A stretch of DNA of 48,653 nucleotides from Bacteroidota bacterium. GTDB taxonomy: Bacteria > Bacteroidota > Ignavibacteria > UBA10030 > UBA8401. The stretch spans positions 1-48,653 of the forward strand of contig JAUXTU010000054.1 of assembly GCA_030679145.1 (NCBI GenBank), given 5' to 3'. The position numbers were made by a program, and so were the translations under genes. This document shows positions 34,160 through 42,710 of this stretch, piece by piece. Under the pieces are notes generated by a model. That model was not told the DNA's origin, did no database searches, and saw only the letters and a list, made by a program, of their open reading frames with translations. Each line of letters opens with the position of its first letter. Position 1 is the first letter of the stretch.

Positions 34160-36883
34160 TTAAAAGTCTAAGTTTACACCAACTCGAACATTACGCGGTG
34201 ATGAGAATGATGTCGGATTATTCAGCCACTCTTGCATTGTATTCAAACCATAGATCGGTCCGGCTTCTTCAAGAAAGATATTTCTATTCGCACGTCCGCT
34301 TGCGGCATCAACACCATATTCATTCATAATATCGATCAGATTATAGACAAGCATAAAGATATTTCCATTGATACCGACGAATGAGAATGATTTTTCAGCA
34401 CGGAAATCAAGTGAATAGGTCGTTGGTTTTATTCCGCCGTTCTCGAAACGAAGACCGCCGCTTACACGAATACTTTCCGTATAGGGAAAACCAACACCGT
34501 ATCCGAAAATTAAACCTGTCATCCAATTACCCTGATCGCCAACATTCAACGTAACATTCAATGTCGATCGCTGGTCCCAATCCAATGGAACAACTTTTTT
34601 ATTCGTCGCTAACGGCGGATCAGATTGATTATTGAAAAACACCGTCAGCGGATCGGATGCATTTCCTTCTGCGATCTGATAGGTATAATCTGCCCGCAGA
34701 CTGTAATAATCTGCAAAGCGTTTTTCCATTGAGAAAATGAATCCGCGTACGTTTCCGTAATCGCGGTTCACATAGCGTGCATATTTAAATCCTTCGTGAG
34801 TTTGAATGATCTCCGTTCCAAGCAAATTACGGATGTCGCGATAGTAGATCGTAAAATCAATCCCGATATTGTTGAACAATTCTTGCTGCAGACCAAGTTC
34901 ATACATCACCGTTCGCTGCGCATCAATGTCCGGATTTCCCGTAACGCTTTCCAATTGTGCTGTTGGTGCAATCAAATAATCCGTGTTTGTATATAAATTG
35001 CCGAACGACGGGATCTGGAAGAAATGTCCGTACGAAAAGTGGATGATTCCCTGATCGGTGATCGGAAACGAAACACCAAGCCGAGGACTGACTTGAATTT
35101 TTGTCTTTGCTTCCTTCATTGTACCTGCTACGCCAAATGCAGAATCAAATAGACTATTTTTTCGAGGATTTTTTAAGTCTGCAAGAATTTGTGCATGGGG
35201 ATGGAAATAATCGAATCGAAGACCGGCATTGATGATCATGATTCCGTATTCCATCTTATCTTGAATATATGCAGAGGCTTCATTTGGTCGCTTACTATAA
35301 CTTTGGTTACCAATCGTTCCAAGCTGAGCATATTTTGGTGTATACACCGAATCATTACTCGTTGTTGATTCCCGCGATAAACTTGTACCGTGATCATACA
35401 GATCATGAAATCGTGCTTCAATGCCGACAGCAATTTTATGTTCTTTTGTCAACTGTGAAGCCAACGTCCATTGTGCAATTCTTGAACTGCTTTTATTCTC
35501 GTATCGTCCCCCTTGGTTTCCGCCGGAACGGAATGTATTATCAGAAATTGCCTCTCCTTGATACGGATTGACATATCGCGGATCATACGGATTCTCATAG
35601 AGATATCCTTTTCCGGTGAATTTATTCAAAGAGAATTTCAACGATTGAAATGTACTATTGCTGACAACATGATTGATTTGAAAATTTTGCATTATGTTTT
35701 CACTGTAATTAGTCGATATCCCATCCGGTGTCCATTTATAAGAATGGCTGTATCCTTTCGATTCTGCAGACTCAAAGAAACCACTATAGCTTAATTTTAT
35801 GGATTCGAATGAATACGTGAATTTTCCGTTGAAAGAATATTTTTGATATGGGTTCATCGAAACGAACGCACCATCTCCGGTATTGTGATTGATATACACT
35901 GTACGATCATTCGGAATTGGAAATGTTGGAACTTCATCGGTTATCTTATACACTCTTTTGCCGTACAGATATCCTTCTTCATCCTGAAGACGACCCGTCA
36001 TAAAGAACGAGAGATTGTCCAATACATACATTGGTCCGCTTAAACTGAATTGATAATTTGTTGTTCGACCAAATTTTGGATAATTATATTTTTTTGTTCG
36101 ATACGAAATCGGTTTATCGAGACCCACAAAAACATCAGTGTGATTGGTGAAATAATCGCCAAAATAAGCTCCCACCGATCCGTGGACTTCCGACGAACCA
36201 TCCTGTGTAACAATATTCACAACTCCCGACATTGCCTGACCGTATTCCGCATTGAATGTTCCGCTGATCACTTCCATCTCGCGAACCGATGCATTTTCCG
36301 GAATAAATCCTGCATTACCGCTCATCGGATTGTTGACCGGAATTCCATCCACAAGATAGGCAACTTCACCGCTTCGTCCGCCGCGGAAGTGACCGCCAAC
36401 GACGCCAGCCTGCAGATTGATTACTTGAGAAAGATTTTCAACAGGCATCAACTTCATTTCAGCGGATGAGACCGTAACCGATGATGACGTAAGATCTTTC
36501 TGCACCAATTGCCGCTCAGCAATAACAATAACTTCTTCGCCTTCAACAATCGTCTCTTCTAATTTTACATCATACGTAGTGGTAAGATCGATCTTCACAA
36601 TGACATTTTTGATTGTTGCCGTTTTATAACCAAGACTAGTGATGGTTAATGTATATGTCCCCGGCGGCACATTACTGATGCTGTAATCTCCTTCAAAGTC
36701 CGTCGATGCACCGGATTTTGTGCCTTGAATGAGCACAGAAACGCCGATCACCGACTCTCCTGTTTTTTTATCCGTTATTTTCCCGACGATCTTTCCCGTC
36801 TGTCCGGAGAACAGAACCAATGGAAGAAATAACAAAAAAAGAATCGAGGGGAAAATGTAGTTGGGCTTCTGATAAATTTTCAT
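34160..36883 (-). CDS. TonB-dependent outer-membrane receptor (SusC-like role)
   Basis: Outer-membrane transporter for glucan oligosaccharides, energised by TonB. About 907 aa. A signal peptide (LFLLFLPLVLFSGQ) is followed by a carboxypeptidase-regulatory-like domain (GKITDKKTGESVIGVSV, DFEGDYSISNVPPG; about residues 17-105). A plug follows with LMPVENLSQVINLQAGVV, GGRSGEVAYLVDGIPVN and NAEYGQAMSGVVNIVTQDG, and then a 22-strand-type barrel ending in VRVGVNLDF with the terminal aromatic residue. The frame opens at a TTG (36922), but ATG36883 gives a normal signal peptide, so I use it. No SusD gene flanks it; the large T9SS-like protein and a PorV-like protein follow instead. A TATAAT on the minus strand (36927-36922) could be a -10 box. 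Confidence 0.92.
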   Translation of the reverse strand: MKIYQKPNYIFPSILFLLFLPLVLFSGQTGKIVGKITDKKTGESVIGVSVLIQGTKSGASTDFEGDYSISNVPPGTYTLTITSLGYKTATIKNVIVKIDLTTTYDVKLEETIVEGEEVIVIAERQLVQKDLTSSSVTVSSAEMKLMPVENLSQVINLQAGVVGGHFRGGRSGEVAYLVDGIPVNNPMSGNAGFIPENASVREMEVISGTFNAEYGQAMSGVVNIVTQDGSSEVHGSVGAYFGDYFTNHTDVFVGLDKPISYRTKKYNYPKFGRTTNYQFSLSGPMYVLDNLSFFMTGRLQDEEGYLYGKRVYKITDEVPTFPIPNDRTVYINHNTGDGAFVSMNPYQKYSFNGKFTYSFESIKLSYSGFFESAESKGYSHSYKWTPDGISTNYSENIMQNFQINHVVSNSTFQSLKFSLNKFTGKGYLYENPYDPRYVNPYQGEAISDNTFRSGGNQGGRYENKSSSRIAQWTLASQLTKEHKIAVGIEARFHDLYDHGTSLSRESTTSNDSVYTPKYAQLGTIGNQSYSKRPNEASAYIQDKMEYGIMIINAGLRFDYFHPHAQILADLKNPRKNSLFDSAFGVAGTMKEAKTKIQVSPRLGVSFPITDQGIIHFSYGHFFQIPSFGNLYTNTDYLIAPTAQLESVTGNPDIDAQRTVMYELGLQQELFNNIGIDFTIYYRDIRNLLGTEIIQTHEGFKYARYVNRDYGNVRGFIFSMEKRFADYYSLRADYTYQIAEGNASDPLTVFFNNQSDPPLATNKKVVPLDWDQRSTLNVTLNVGDQGNWMTGLIFGYGVGFPYTESIRVSGGLRFENGGIKPTTYSLDFRAEKSFSFVGINGNIFMLVYNLIDIMNEYGVDAASGRANRNIFLEEAGPIYGLNTMQEWLNNPTSFSSPRNVRVGVNLDF

Positions 36884-37014
36884 AGAAATATCTTTAATGT
36901 TGATGATCACCAATGAACTCAATTATACGTCATGCGATAAAAACAGCACTGGTTTGTGATGCTGCTTTTATTACATGGAAAGTATAATCATAACGTGTTT
37001 TTCCAGTCTATCAT

Positions 37015-37052
37015 AAAAACTGCGGTCGCCGTTATTGTGCGGCAACCGCAGC
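37015..37052 (-). terminator. Rho-independent terminator after CBM protein gene
   Basis: Minus strand: CTGCGGTTGCCG (37051-37040), 8-nt loop, CGGCGACCGCAG (37031-37020) with one G-T-type mismatch, then TTTTTATG. Lies 22 bp past the stop of the 37075-39567 gene and separates it from the TonB-receptor unit. Confidence 0.88.
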
Positions 37053-37074
37053 ATTGTCAATTAAACAACACCAT

Positions 37075-39567
37075 CTATTTTAACAACAACATCTTCTTCA
37101 CTGATGTGAAGGATCCAGATTCAAGTTTATACATATACATACCGGTTGCAAGTGTTGATGCATCCAGACTTACGGTATACGAACCTTCGCTTTGATGTTG
37201 ATTTACTACATTCATCACTTCACGTCCGAGAAGATCATATACTTTCAACGTCACAAATCCGGCATGCGGCAAGCTGTAACGAATGCTCGTTGTTGGGTTG
37301 AAAGGATTCGGATAGTTCTGTGACAATTCAAATGACTCTGCAACTGTCGCATCTTGTTGAACTCCTGTTGTCCATGCATTTCCAATCCATGTATGAGTCC
37401 AGTTATACATATTTTGCCACGAGTTATCTTGATTCAAATATGAGTAGGCAAGAATTCCATCACGACCTGTTCCTGCATCACGATCGTTGATCGAGAAGTC
37501 AATGGGAATACGCATTCCCTTTTTGGGAATGAACACTTGATCGCCGGACGAGATAGCCGCAAATGTTGTAAAAGGTATTTTTGCTTCAACAACATAACCT
37601 GACGACAATGTTTTTGCTTTCCAAATATAATTCGGTCCGGGATACATTAGGATTTTTCCAGAATGATCGTCGTTAAGACGGTTTTTGGAAAAACGGAGCA
37701 TATAATCAGGCTTAGTTCCGCGTGAGTAACCTGCATGATGCGGACCTCTCCAGTCATACAATCCAATATTCAAGTCCGGAGAATCTTGCATGTATGTTTG
37801 TCCTGATAATGTGTCAACAGAAACTGTATCATCAATTACATCATATGCGATATAAAGATTATTTGCATCTACAGCCATATATACTTTCACATTAAGATCG
37901 AGACTGTCTTTAATGGCTGTATTTGTTGCGACATGTGCCGGAGCGTTTAGACCAAAAGCATTCAATCTGATTGGAGCAATCGAACCCCATTCACCAGCAC
38001 CAATTGCACCATCGGCTACAAAATTTGTTGGTGGTGTGTCAGAAATTACGGGAACACCTTTTGCTTTTGTTGTCACTGCCGATGCGCTAACTCCGGGTAA
38101 ACCAATATTACCGGCAGCATCTTTTGCAGCTACACCGTAGTAATAACTAACATTTTGGTCTGTTACCGGCGAACGAAGTACATGACTTTTAGAACCTATG
38201 CCAGCTGGATCATTATATGGCGGAACATCATCTACTGTGGAATCAATTTTGGTAAATTTTTTATCGCTGTAGTAAACATTATATTTTGCACCGGGTTCAT
38301 CCAAATCATTCCATAGTACAAGATTTGTAAATGTACCGCCTAATGCATCAACACCTGTTGGCGGTAACGGAGGAATAACATCAAACGTAGGAGTACCAGT
38401 CCAGATATCGGTTACGTAGATAGTTCTTCCAACTTTACCTGATTTCTGTGCCATAAATCCAAGAACATTCACTTTGGAAGAATCCATGTGACCGGTATTG
38501 TCTTGATAAACAAGATTTTTCAACGGAAATGCATAACTATGCCATGTATCGTCAGCGATCAGATCGAATACAATACCTGTTTTCCCACCGCCGCCTTCAA
38601 TCTGAACACGGATAGAATCTTGATCTGTAGTTGCTTCAGCAGCTGCTTTCAGTTTGAATTTCAATGAATCTTTTTTCCATGCACCAGACATGTTTATTGG
38701 CGTTAAACTTACACCCCAGCCAGTATAACCGGAATCTGCACCCCAACCGGGATTTGTTCCTTGCACCCATTTAACAGCATTGGTGGTGGTTCCTCCCACA
38801 ACAGGTCCTTTAGCTAATTCCACAGCCACCGATGAAGAGCCCCACGCCCATGGATCGCCGCTTACTATTCCATCAAATGCCATACCGTTAAAAAATGTAA
38901 ACGGCACTGGTTTCGCGCCAAACTGTTCAAACTTATCAAACTTTACTTCTATTGAATCATCTGCTTGAGATGTTGGAAGCATTGTAAAATACCATGACCC
39001 AATTCTGTCCGCATTAAAATGTTTATCGTTCGTACTGAAATTCCAGTTGGCCGGTGAAATAACAAAACCCGTACTATCCGGAGCTGTTGTTCCGTCCGAA
39101 ATTCTTTCAACCAATGGAATATGAAGATTTACCCAGCCGTTTGCAGCATCCAAAATTGTATTATGCTGATAGACCCAAGTCTCTCTTACTCCTCCAATAT
39201 TATCGCTTACTTGAAGTCTGAATGACATAAACTCAGGAATTTTAGGAGCTTTTGTTACTTTAATCCAAACACTGAGCGATTCAGATGTTCCCCAATTTAA
39301 AGTAGCCGTAGGGCTTGTCCATCCAACCTGCGAATATGTTCCGTAGGAATGAATATGAGCTGCAAGAACGTTCCACATTACCAACGAACTTGTACCTTCT
39401 ATTTTATCTGCGGCATCTTGCGACAATGTAATTGTCGTAGGTGATTCAAAAGAAGTTGCATACAAAGTATCAGGTCGTGCCCTTTCGAAATTGTCAATTG
39501 TTGTTTGACCAAACGCAACAACTGTTGCGCAGGTAATTGCGAATAATAAAAATTGTATCCTTCGCAT
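37075..39567 (-). CDS. Multi-module surface glycan-binding protein, T9SS
   Basis: 830-aa secreted protein with no recognisable catalytic domain. A signal peptide (1-20) precedes two related beta-sandwich, CBM-like modules (about 22-220, DNFERA ... DSIEVKFDKFEQFG; about 225-395, FDGIVSGDPWAWGSSSV ... IYVTDIWTG). A fibronectin-III domain (about 400-505, PPTGVDALGG ... YYYGVAAKDAAGN) and a CBM9-like module (about 510-740, DGAIGAGEWG, VYMAVDANNLYIAYDV, YVVEAKIPF) follow. It ends in a T9SS domain (NYPNPFNPT ... KKMLLLK). Probably captures glucan at the cell surface, a functional stand-in for SusD/SusE. AGGAGG stands 9 nt before ATG39567. A single-gene unit closed by the terminator at 37015-37052; 68 bp after the symporter gene, so read-through from the sigma-54-type promoter is possible. 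Confidence 0.82.
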   Translation of the reverse strand: MRRIQFLLFAITCATVVAFGQTTIDNFERARPDTLYATSFESPTTITLSQDAADKIEGTSSLVMWNVLAAHIHSYGTYSQVGWTSPTATLNWGTSESLSVWIKVTKAPKIPEFMSFRLQVSDNIGGVRETWVYQHNTILDAANGWVNLHIPLVERISDGTTAPDSTGFVISPANWNFSTNDKHFNADRIGSWYFTMLPTSQADDSIEVKFDKFEQFGAKPVPFTFFNGMAFDGIVSGDPWAWGSSSVAVELAKGPVVGGTTTNAVKWVQGTNPGWGADSGYTGWGVSLTPINMSGAWKKDSLKFKLKAAAEATTDQDSIRVQIEGGGGKTGIVFDLIADDTWHSYAFPLKNLVYQDNTGHMDSSKVNVLGFMAQKSGKVGRTIYVTDIWTGTPTFDVIPPLPPTGVDALGGTFTNLVLWNDLDEPGAKYNVYYSDKKFTKIDSTVDDVPPYNDPAGIGSKSHVLRSPVTDQNVSYYYGVAAKDAAGNIGLPGVSASAVTTKAKGVPVISDTPPTNFVADGAIGAGEWGSIAPIRLNAFGLNAPAHVATNTAIKDSLDLNVKVYMAVDANNLYIAYDVIDDTVSVDTLSGQTYMQDSPDLNIGLYDWRGPHHAGYSRGTKPDYMLRFSKNRLNDDHSGKILMYPGPNYIWKAKTLSSGYVVEAKIPFTTFAAISSGDQVFIPKKGMRIPIDFSINDRDAGTGRDGILAYSYLNQDNSWQNMYNWTHTWIGNAWTTGVQQDATVAESFELSQNYPNPFNPTTSIRYSLPHAGFVTLKVYDLLGREVMNVVNQHQSEGSYTVSLDASTLATGMYMYKLESGSFTSVKKMLLLK

Positions 39568-39635
39568 AATATAACCTCCTGTAAATTATGTATAGATTTG
39601 TGTGGATTAATAGAGCAACTGTGAAACAAATTCTT

Positions 39636-41069
39636 TTATAATGTTGTCGAGCGTGAAATTCTCATTCTCGACAGCATTTTCTGCACAACAACCATCTCGC
39701 TGGCTTTTGCAGAAACGATACCTGCAAACAATGTAACAGCTGCAATTTCAACTGCAAATGCATATGCACTTGACGATTGAAATAATGAAGTATGAATCTC
39801 AAACTGCTGTCCGATCAATGTAATAACAGCGTACGTTTCGCCGGTTACTATGCCAAACATAAAACCAACTGCCGCTCCCTTTTTTACCACTATGGTGGAT
39901 AATAACGACGTGATGATCGGTGTGAAGAAGAATGCAACAAAATTGATATACCAGATAAATGTTCTATACCCTGAAACTTTTGCTACTGAAATATAAATGA
40001 TGGCAAGCAAAACAACAAACACTGTTGAAAGGCGTGCGACAAGGATTTGTTCTTCTTCTTCAACTTTCGTTTTAAAATAAGGATATAACCGCACTGCAAC
40101 GATGGATCCGGACATTTGAAATGTCATCGCAAATATTCCCATAAGTCCGCCAATAAAACTGACAGCAATGAAATAGTTCATGAACGTATTCGTATTCATC
40201 AGCGGATCCGGGACCGCTTCAATAGTTACCGTGGATAAGAAAAGAATACCGGATATTATCACAAACAAAATACTCCCCACTCCAAACAATTTTCGCTGAA
40301 AGGTATTTCGTGTTGCGATGGAAACTTTTCCGTATGCTTCGCCAATCCCCATCCATATCATCCAAAACATTATCAGCATAATTCCAATTGCTGCGGTCAA
40401 CAGGTTTGGTTCTGTAATTCCTGAAGCACGGAATATCTCTGTACCAAACTGCAGTGTATTACTAAATGAAAAGAATAGTGGAGCCTTCAAAAAAATTGTG
40501 TTGAAAAAAATAAGAACAATACCAATCAAAGAAAAACTTCCAACGACAATATTCGAATAGAGAACAGCATTTAATCCGCCGGCGATTGTGTAGATCCCTG
40601 CCGCTACAATCATAACAACCAGAATTGAATATTGAGTTGAACCGAAAAACTGAACAATTACAAAATCCGTGATCTGCACCAGAACAATTAATTGCACCGA
40701 ACATAAAAAAATCAATCCGAGAATGTTCAACAATACCGTTGTAGTTCTTGTGCTAATTTCTAAAAAATTTCCGATAAAAGTCATTATCTTTTTCGCGAAG
40801 AAAAAGGGAATAACAATGGCAATACTTACTGTAATAACTGAAACAATATTTGATGACTGCAGTGAAAGACTCGGCAATGCTATAATCATTGCATTAAAAA
40901 GAGTGAGGAGAAATATTGAAAATACAATCATTCCGCCCCCTTTAGACAACCCAGCCCAAAAGTACTGATTTACATCCTTATCCATAGAACGCGAAAAGAA
41001 TAGCCCAACACCAATAATAAAGCAGATAAAACTATAGAAAATGATATGTGCTTCTGAGTGTGTGGTCAT
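39636..41069 (-). CDS. Sodium:solute symporter (SSS family)
   Basis: Inner-membrane sodium-coupled uptake carrier, probably for glucose or small gluco-oligosaccharides. 477 aa with about 13 hydrophobic segments, and the SSS signature region IYTIAGGLNAVLYSNIVVG at about 168-186. WMIWMGIGEAYG near 245 and the long cytoplasmic-type loop YPYFKTKVEEEEQ near 338 fit an LeuT-fold SSS member. The sugar specificity is inferred from the locus. No Shine-Dalgarno is seen before ATG41069; the start lies only about 5 nt after the predicted start of a -24/-12 promoter. The first structural gene after the regulators. Confidence 0.88.
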   Translation of the reverse strand: MTTHSEAHIIFYSFICFIIGVGLFFSRSMDKDVNQYFWAGLSKGGGMIVFSIFLLTLFNAMIIALPSLSLQSSNIVSVITVSIAIVIPFFFAKKIMTFIGNFLEISTRTTTVLLNILGLIFLCSVQLIVLVQITDFVIVQFFGSTQYSILVVMIVAAGIYTIAGGLNAVLYSNIVVGSFSLIGIVLIFFNTIFLKAPLFFSFSNTLQFGTEIFRASGITEPNLLTAAIGIMLIMFWMIWMGIGEAYGKVSIATRNTFQRKLFGVGSILFVIISGILFLSTVTIEAVPDPLMNTNTFMNYFIAVSFIGGLMGIFAMTFQMSGSIVAVRLYPYFKTKVEEEEQILVARLSTVFVVLLAIIYISVAKVSGYRTFIWYINFVAFFFTPIITSLLSTIVVKKGAAVGFMFGIVTGETYAVITLIGQQFEIHTSLFQSSSAYAFAVEIAAVTLFAGIVSAKASEMVVVQKMLSRMRISRSTTL

Positions 41070-41082
41070 TCTGCCAGATAAA

Positions 41083-41100
41083 TCGGCACATAATGTGCCA
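41083..41100 (-). promoter_or_regulatory. Candidate sigma-54 (-24/-12) promoter
   Basis: Minus strand TGGCACATTATGTGCC (41100-41085): TGGCAC matches the -24 element exactly, and GTGCC stands for TTGCW at -12. The invariant GG (41099-41098) and GC (41087-41086) are at the exact 10-bp gap. The predicted start point is near 41074, 5 nt ahead of the symporter ATG. The core GGCACATAATGTGCC is also a perfect palindrome, so an operator is the alternative reading. Confidence 0.6.
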
Positions 41101-41102
41101 AA

Positions 41103-41194
41103 AATTCAACACTCTTGAATTGAGAATTTTTACATATTCCTGATTTTTTGAGTCCGGAATATTATCAAATTGATAGTACGTTGTTATTATTCCG
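41103..41194 (-). promoter_or_regulatory. Palindromic sites upstream of the -24/-12 element
   Basis: Three inverted repeats: AATTCAA-CACTC-TTGAATT (41103-41121), TATCAA-A-TTGATA (41163-41175) and CGGAATA ... TATTCCG (41155-41161 / 41188-41194). The last two lie about 80-120 bp before the predicted start point, where activators of sigma-54 polymerase usually bind, so they are candidate binding sites of the regulator encoded at 41253-42710. The first, followed by TTTT on the minus strand, could be a weak terminator. Confidence 0.4.
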
Positions 41195-41252
41195 ATAATA
41201 AATTGTCAAAAAATAAACAGACATTTTTATCGTATAAGAATAACCCATCTAA

Positions 41253-42710
41253 TTACTTAATTCCTAATTCTTTACACATGCGATGATAATTAGATGGTGC
41301 AAGACCAAGTTTTTTCGCTGCTTCTGCATCTGAAGCGGAACTGGAGCGGATGAATTCAACATACTTTTGCCGAACAAGCCGTTCTACTTGGCGGAGAGGA
41401 AGTTGTTCCTGCATCAATGAAAAATCGAGTGCAGAGGATGATGCTATATTCTTTCCGCTGGGAGAAATTCCTAAAGCGTGTTGCATACTTTCTTTTGTGA
41501 TGATCGGTTCATTGACAAACAACAACCGTTGTATCACGTTCTTCAATTCACGGACATTTCCTTTCCACGGCGCAAATTTAAATTGCAGCATCGCCTCTTC
41601 GGTAATTTCCGGTTTACTGGCTCCCATATCAGCACAGAACTCCGAAAGAAAATATTCAACCAGTTCAGGAATATCCTCAGTTCGTTCCCGCAGCGGCGGA
41701 ACATTGATCGGAACAACATTCAATCGATAATAGAGATCCTCGCGGAATCGTTTTGCTTCTACTTCTTTTTCAATGTCTTGATTTGATGCCGCGATGATAC
41801 GGACATCAACATTGATCGATTCTGTCCGCCCGATCTTCTCGATCTCTCCTTCTTGAATCACCCGAAGCATCTTTACTTGAGCAGAAAGAGGAAGTTCAGT
41901 TACTTCGTCAAGAAAAACCGTCCCGTGATTTGCAGTTTCGAACAATCCCGGCTTTGAAGACACTGCGCCGGTGAACGATCCTTTTTCATATCCGAACAAT
42001 TCGCTTTCAACAAGTTCGGAAGGAATACTGCCGCAGTTGATCGTAACAAAATTCTCGAAACGCCGTTTGCTGCGAAGATGGATGTTATTTGCAACAAGTT
42101 CTTTTCCCGTACCGGATGATCCGGAGATGAGAACGTTCACATCTGATTCGGCACATTTTTGTATTTGATTCCGAAGATTCTCTGCGATCGGAGAAATACC
42201 GATGATCCGTTTTTCAGAAAGTTGTTCTTCGATGGAGTATAATAATTTTCGATTCGTTTTGTTTCGTTCTGCTTCCAACAGTGTTTTATTGTACGCATTG
42301 ATAATAGAGAGAATAAAATCGGTCGGCTGATAGATATAATCTTCAATGTCGCCCGGATATTTTGTGCAGTACCAAAATGCCCCTGCGCGCATCAGGCTGT
42401 CGGCAAACTCAAAGTCTGCAATATTCACCGTCATTTTAGTGATCACAATAATCTGTATTGACGGATCGATCTTTTTGATCTCGCGGATCAAATTTTCTCC
42501 CATTAACCCGCCGGCAATTTGAAAGTCCATGATCACAACATCATACGATTCGTTTTTCTGATTCAACAGTTCAAGCGCTATCCTGCCGTTGGAAACAACT
42601 TTTTTAATATGGATGCGATTTGAGAATGGTTTGATCGTATTCTGTACCCGGCGCACATCAAATTCTTCATCTTCTATCAGCAGTATCTGTATCTGTTTTT
42701 CAATTGTCAT
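41253..42710 (-). CDS. Sigma-54-dependent response regulator (NtrC family)
   Basis: 485-aa transcription activator in three parts. The receiver domain (about 8-125) has Asp14/Glu15, phospho-acceptor Asp62 (VVIMDFQ) and Lys117. The AAA+ domain (about 168-400) has Walker A GSSGTGKE (197-204), sigma-54 contact loop GSFTGA (244-249; the usual GAFTGA with Ser for Ala), Walker B GTVFLDEV (263-270) and an arginine-finger region FREDLYYRLNV. A Fis-type helix-turn-helix is at about 440-485 (DAEAAKKLGLAPSNYHRMCK). The start ATG overlaps the kinase stop in ATGA, so the pair is translationally coupled. It most likely controls the adjacent symporter and glucan genes. Confidence 0.93.
   Translation of the reverse strand: MTIEKQIQILLIEDEEFDVRRVQNTIKPFSNRIHIKKVVSNGRIALELLNQKNESYDVVIMDFQIAGGLMGENLIREIKKIDPSIQIIVITKMTVNIADFEFADSLMRAGAFWYCTKYPGDIEDYIYQPTDFILSIINAYNKTLLEAERNKTNRKLLYSIEEQLSEKRIIGISPIAENLRNQIQKCAESDVNVLISGSSGTGKELVANNIHLRSKRRFENFVTINCGSIPSELVESELFGYEKGSFTGAVSSKPGLFETANHGTVFLDEVTELPLSAQVKMLRVIQEGEIEKIGRTESINVDVRIIAASNQDIEKEVEAKRFREDLYYRLNVVPINVPPLRERTEDIPELVEYFLSEFCADMGASKPEITEEAMLQFKFAPWKGNVRELKNVIQRLLFVNEPIITKESMQHALGISPSGKNIASSSALDFSLMQEQLPLRQVERLVRQKYVEFIRSSSASDAEAAKKLGLAPSNYHRMCKELGIK

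Noticed and set aside
39568-39635. Second sigma-54 promoter before the glycan-binding protein gene
   Set aside because: A TTGCT -12-like element is present, but the invariant GG at the -24 position is missing.
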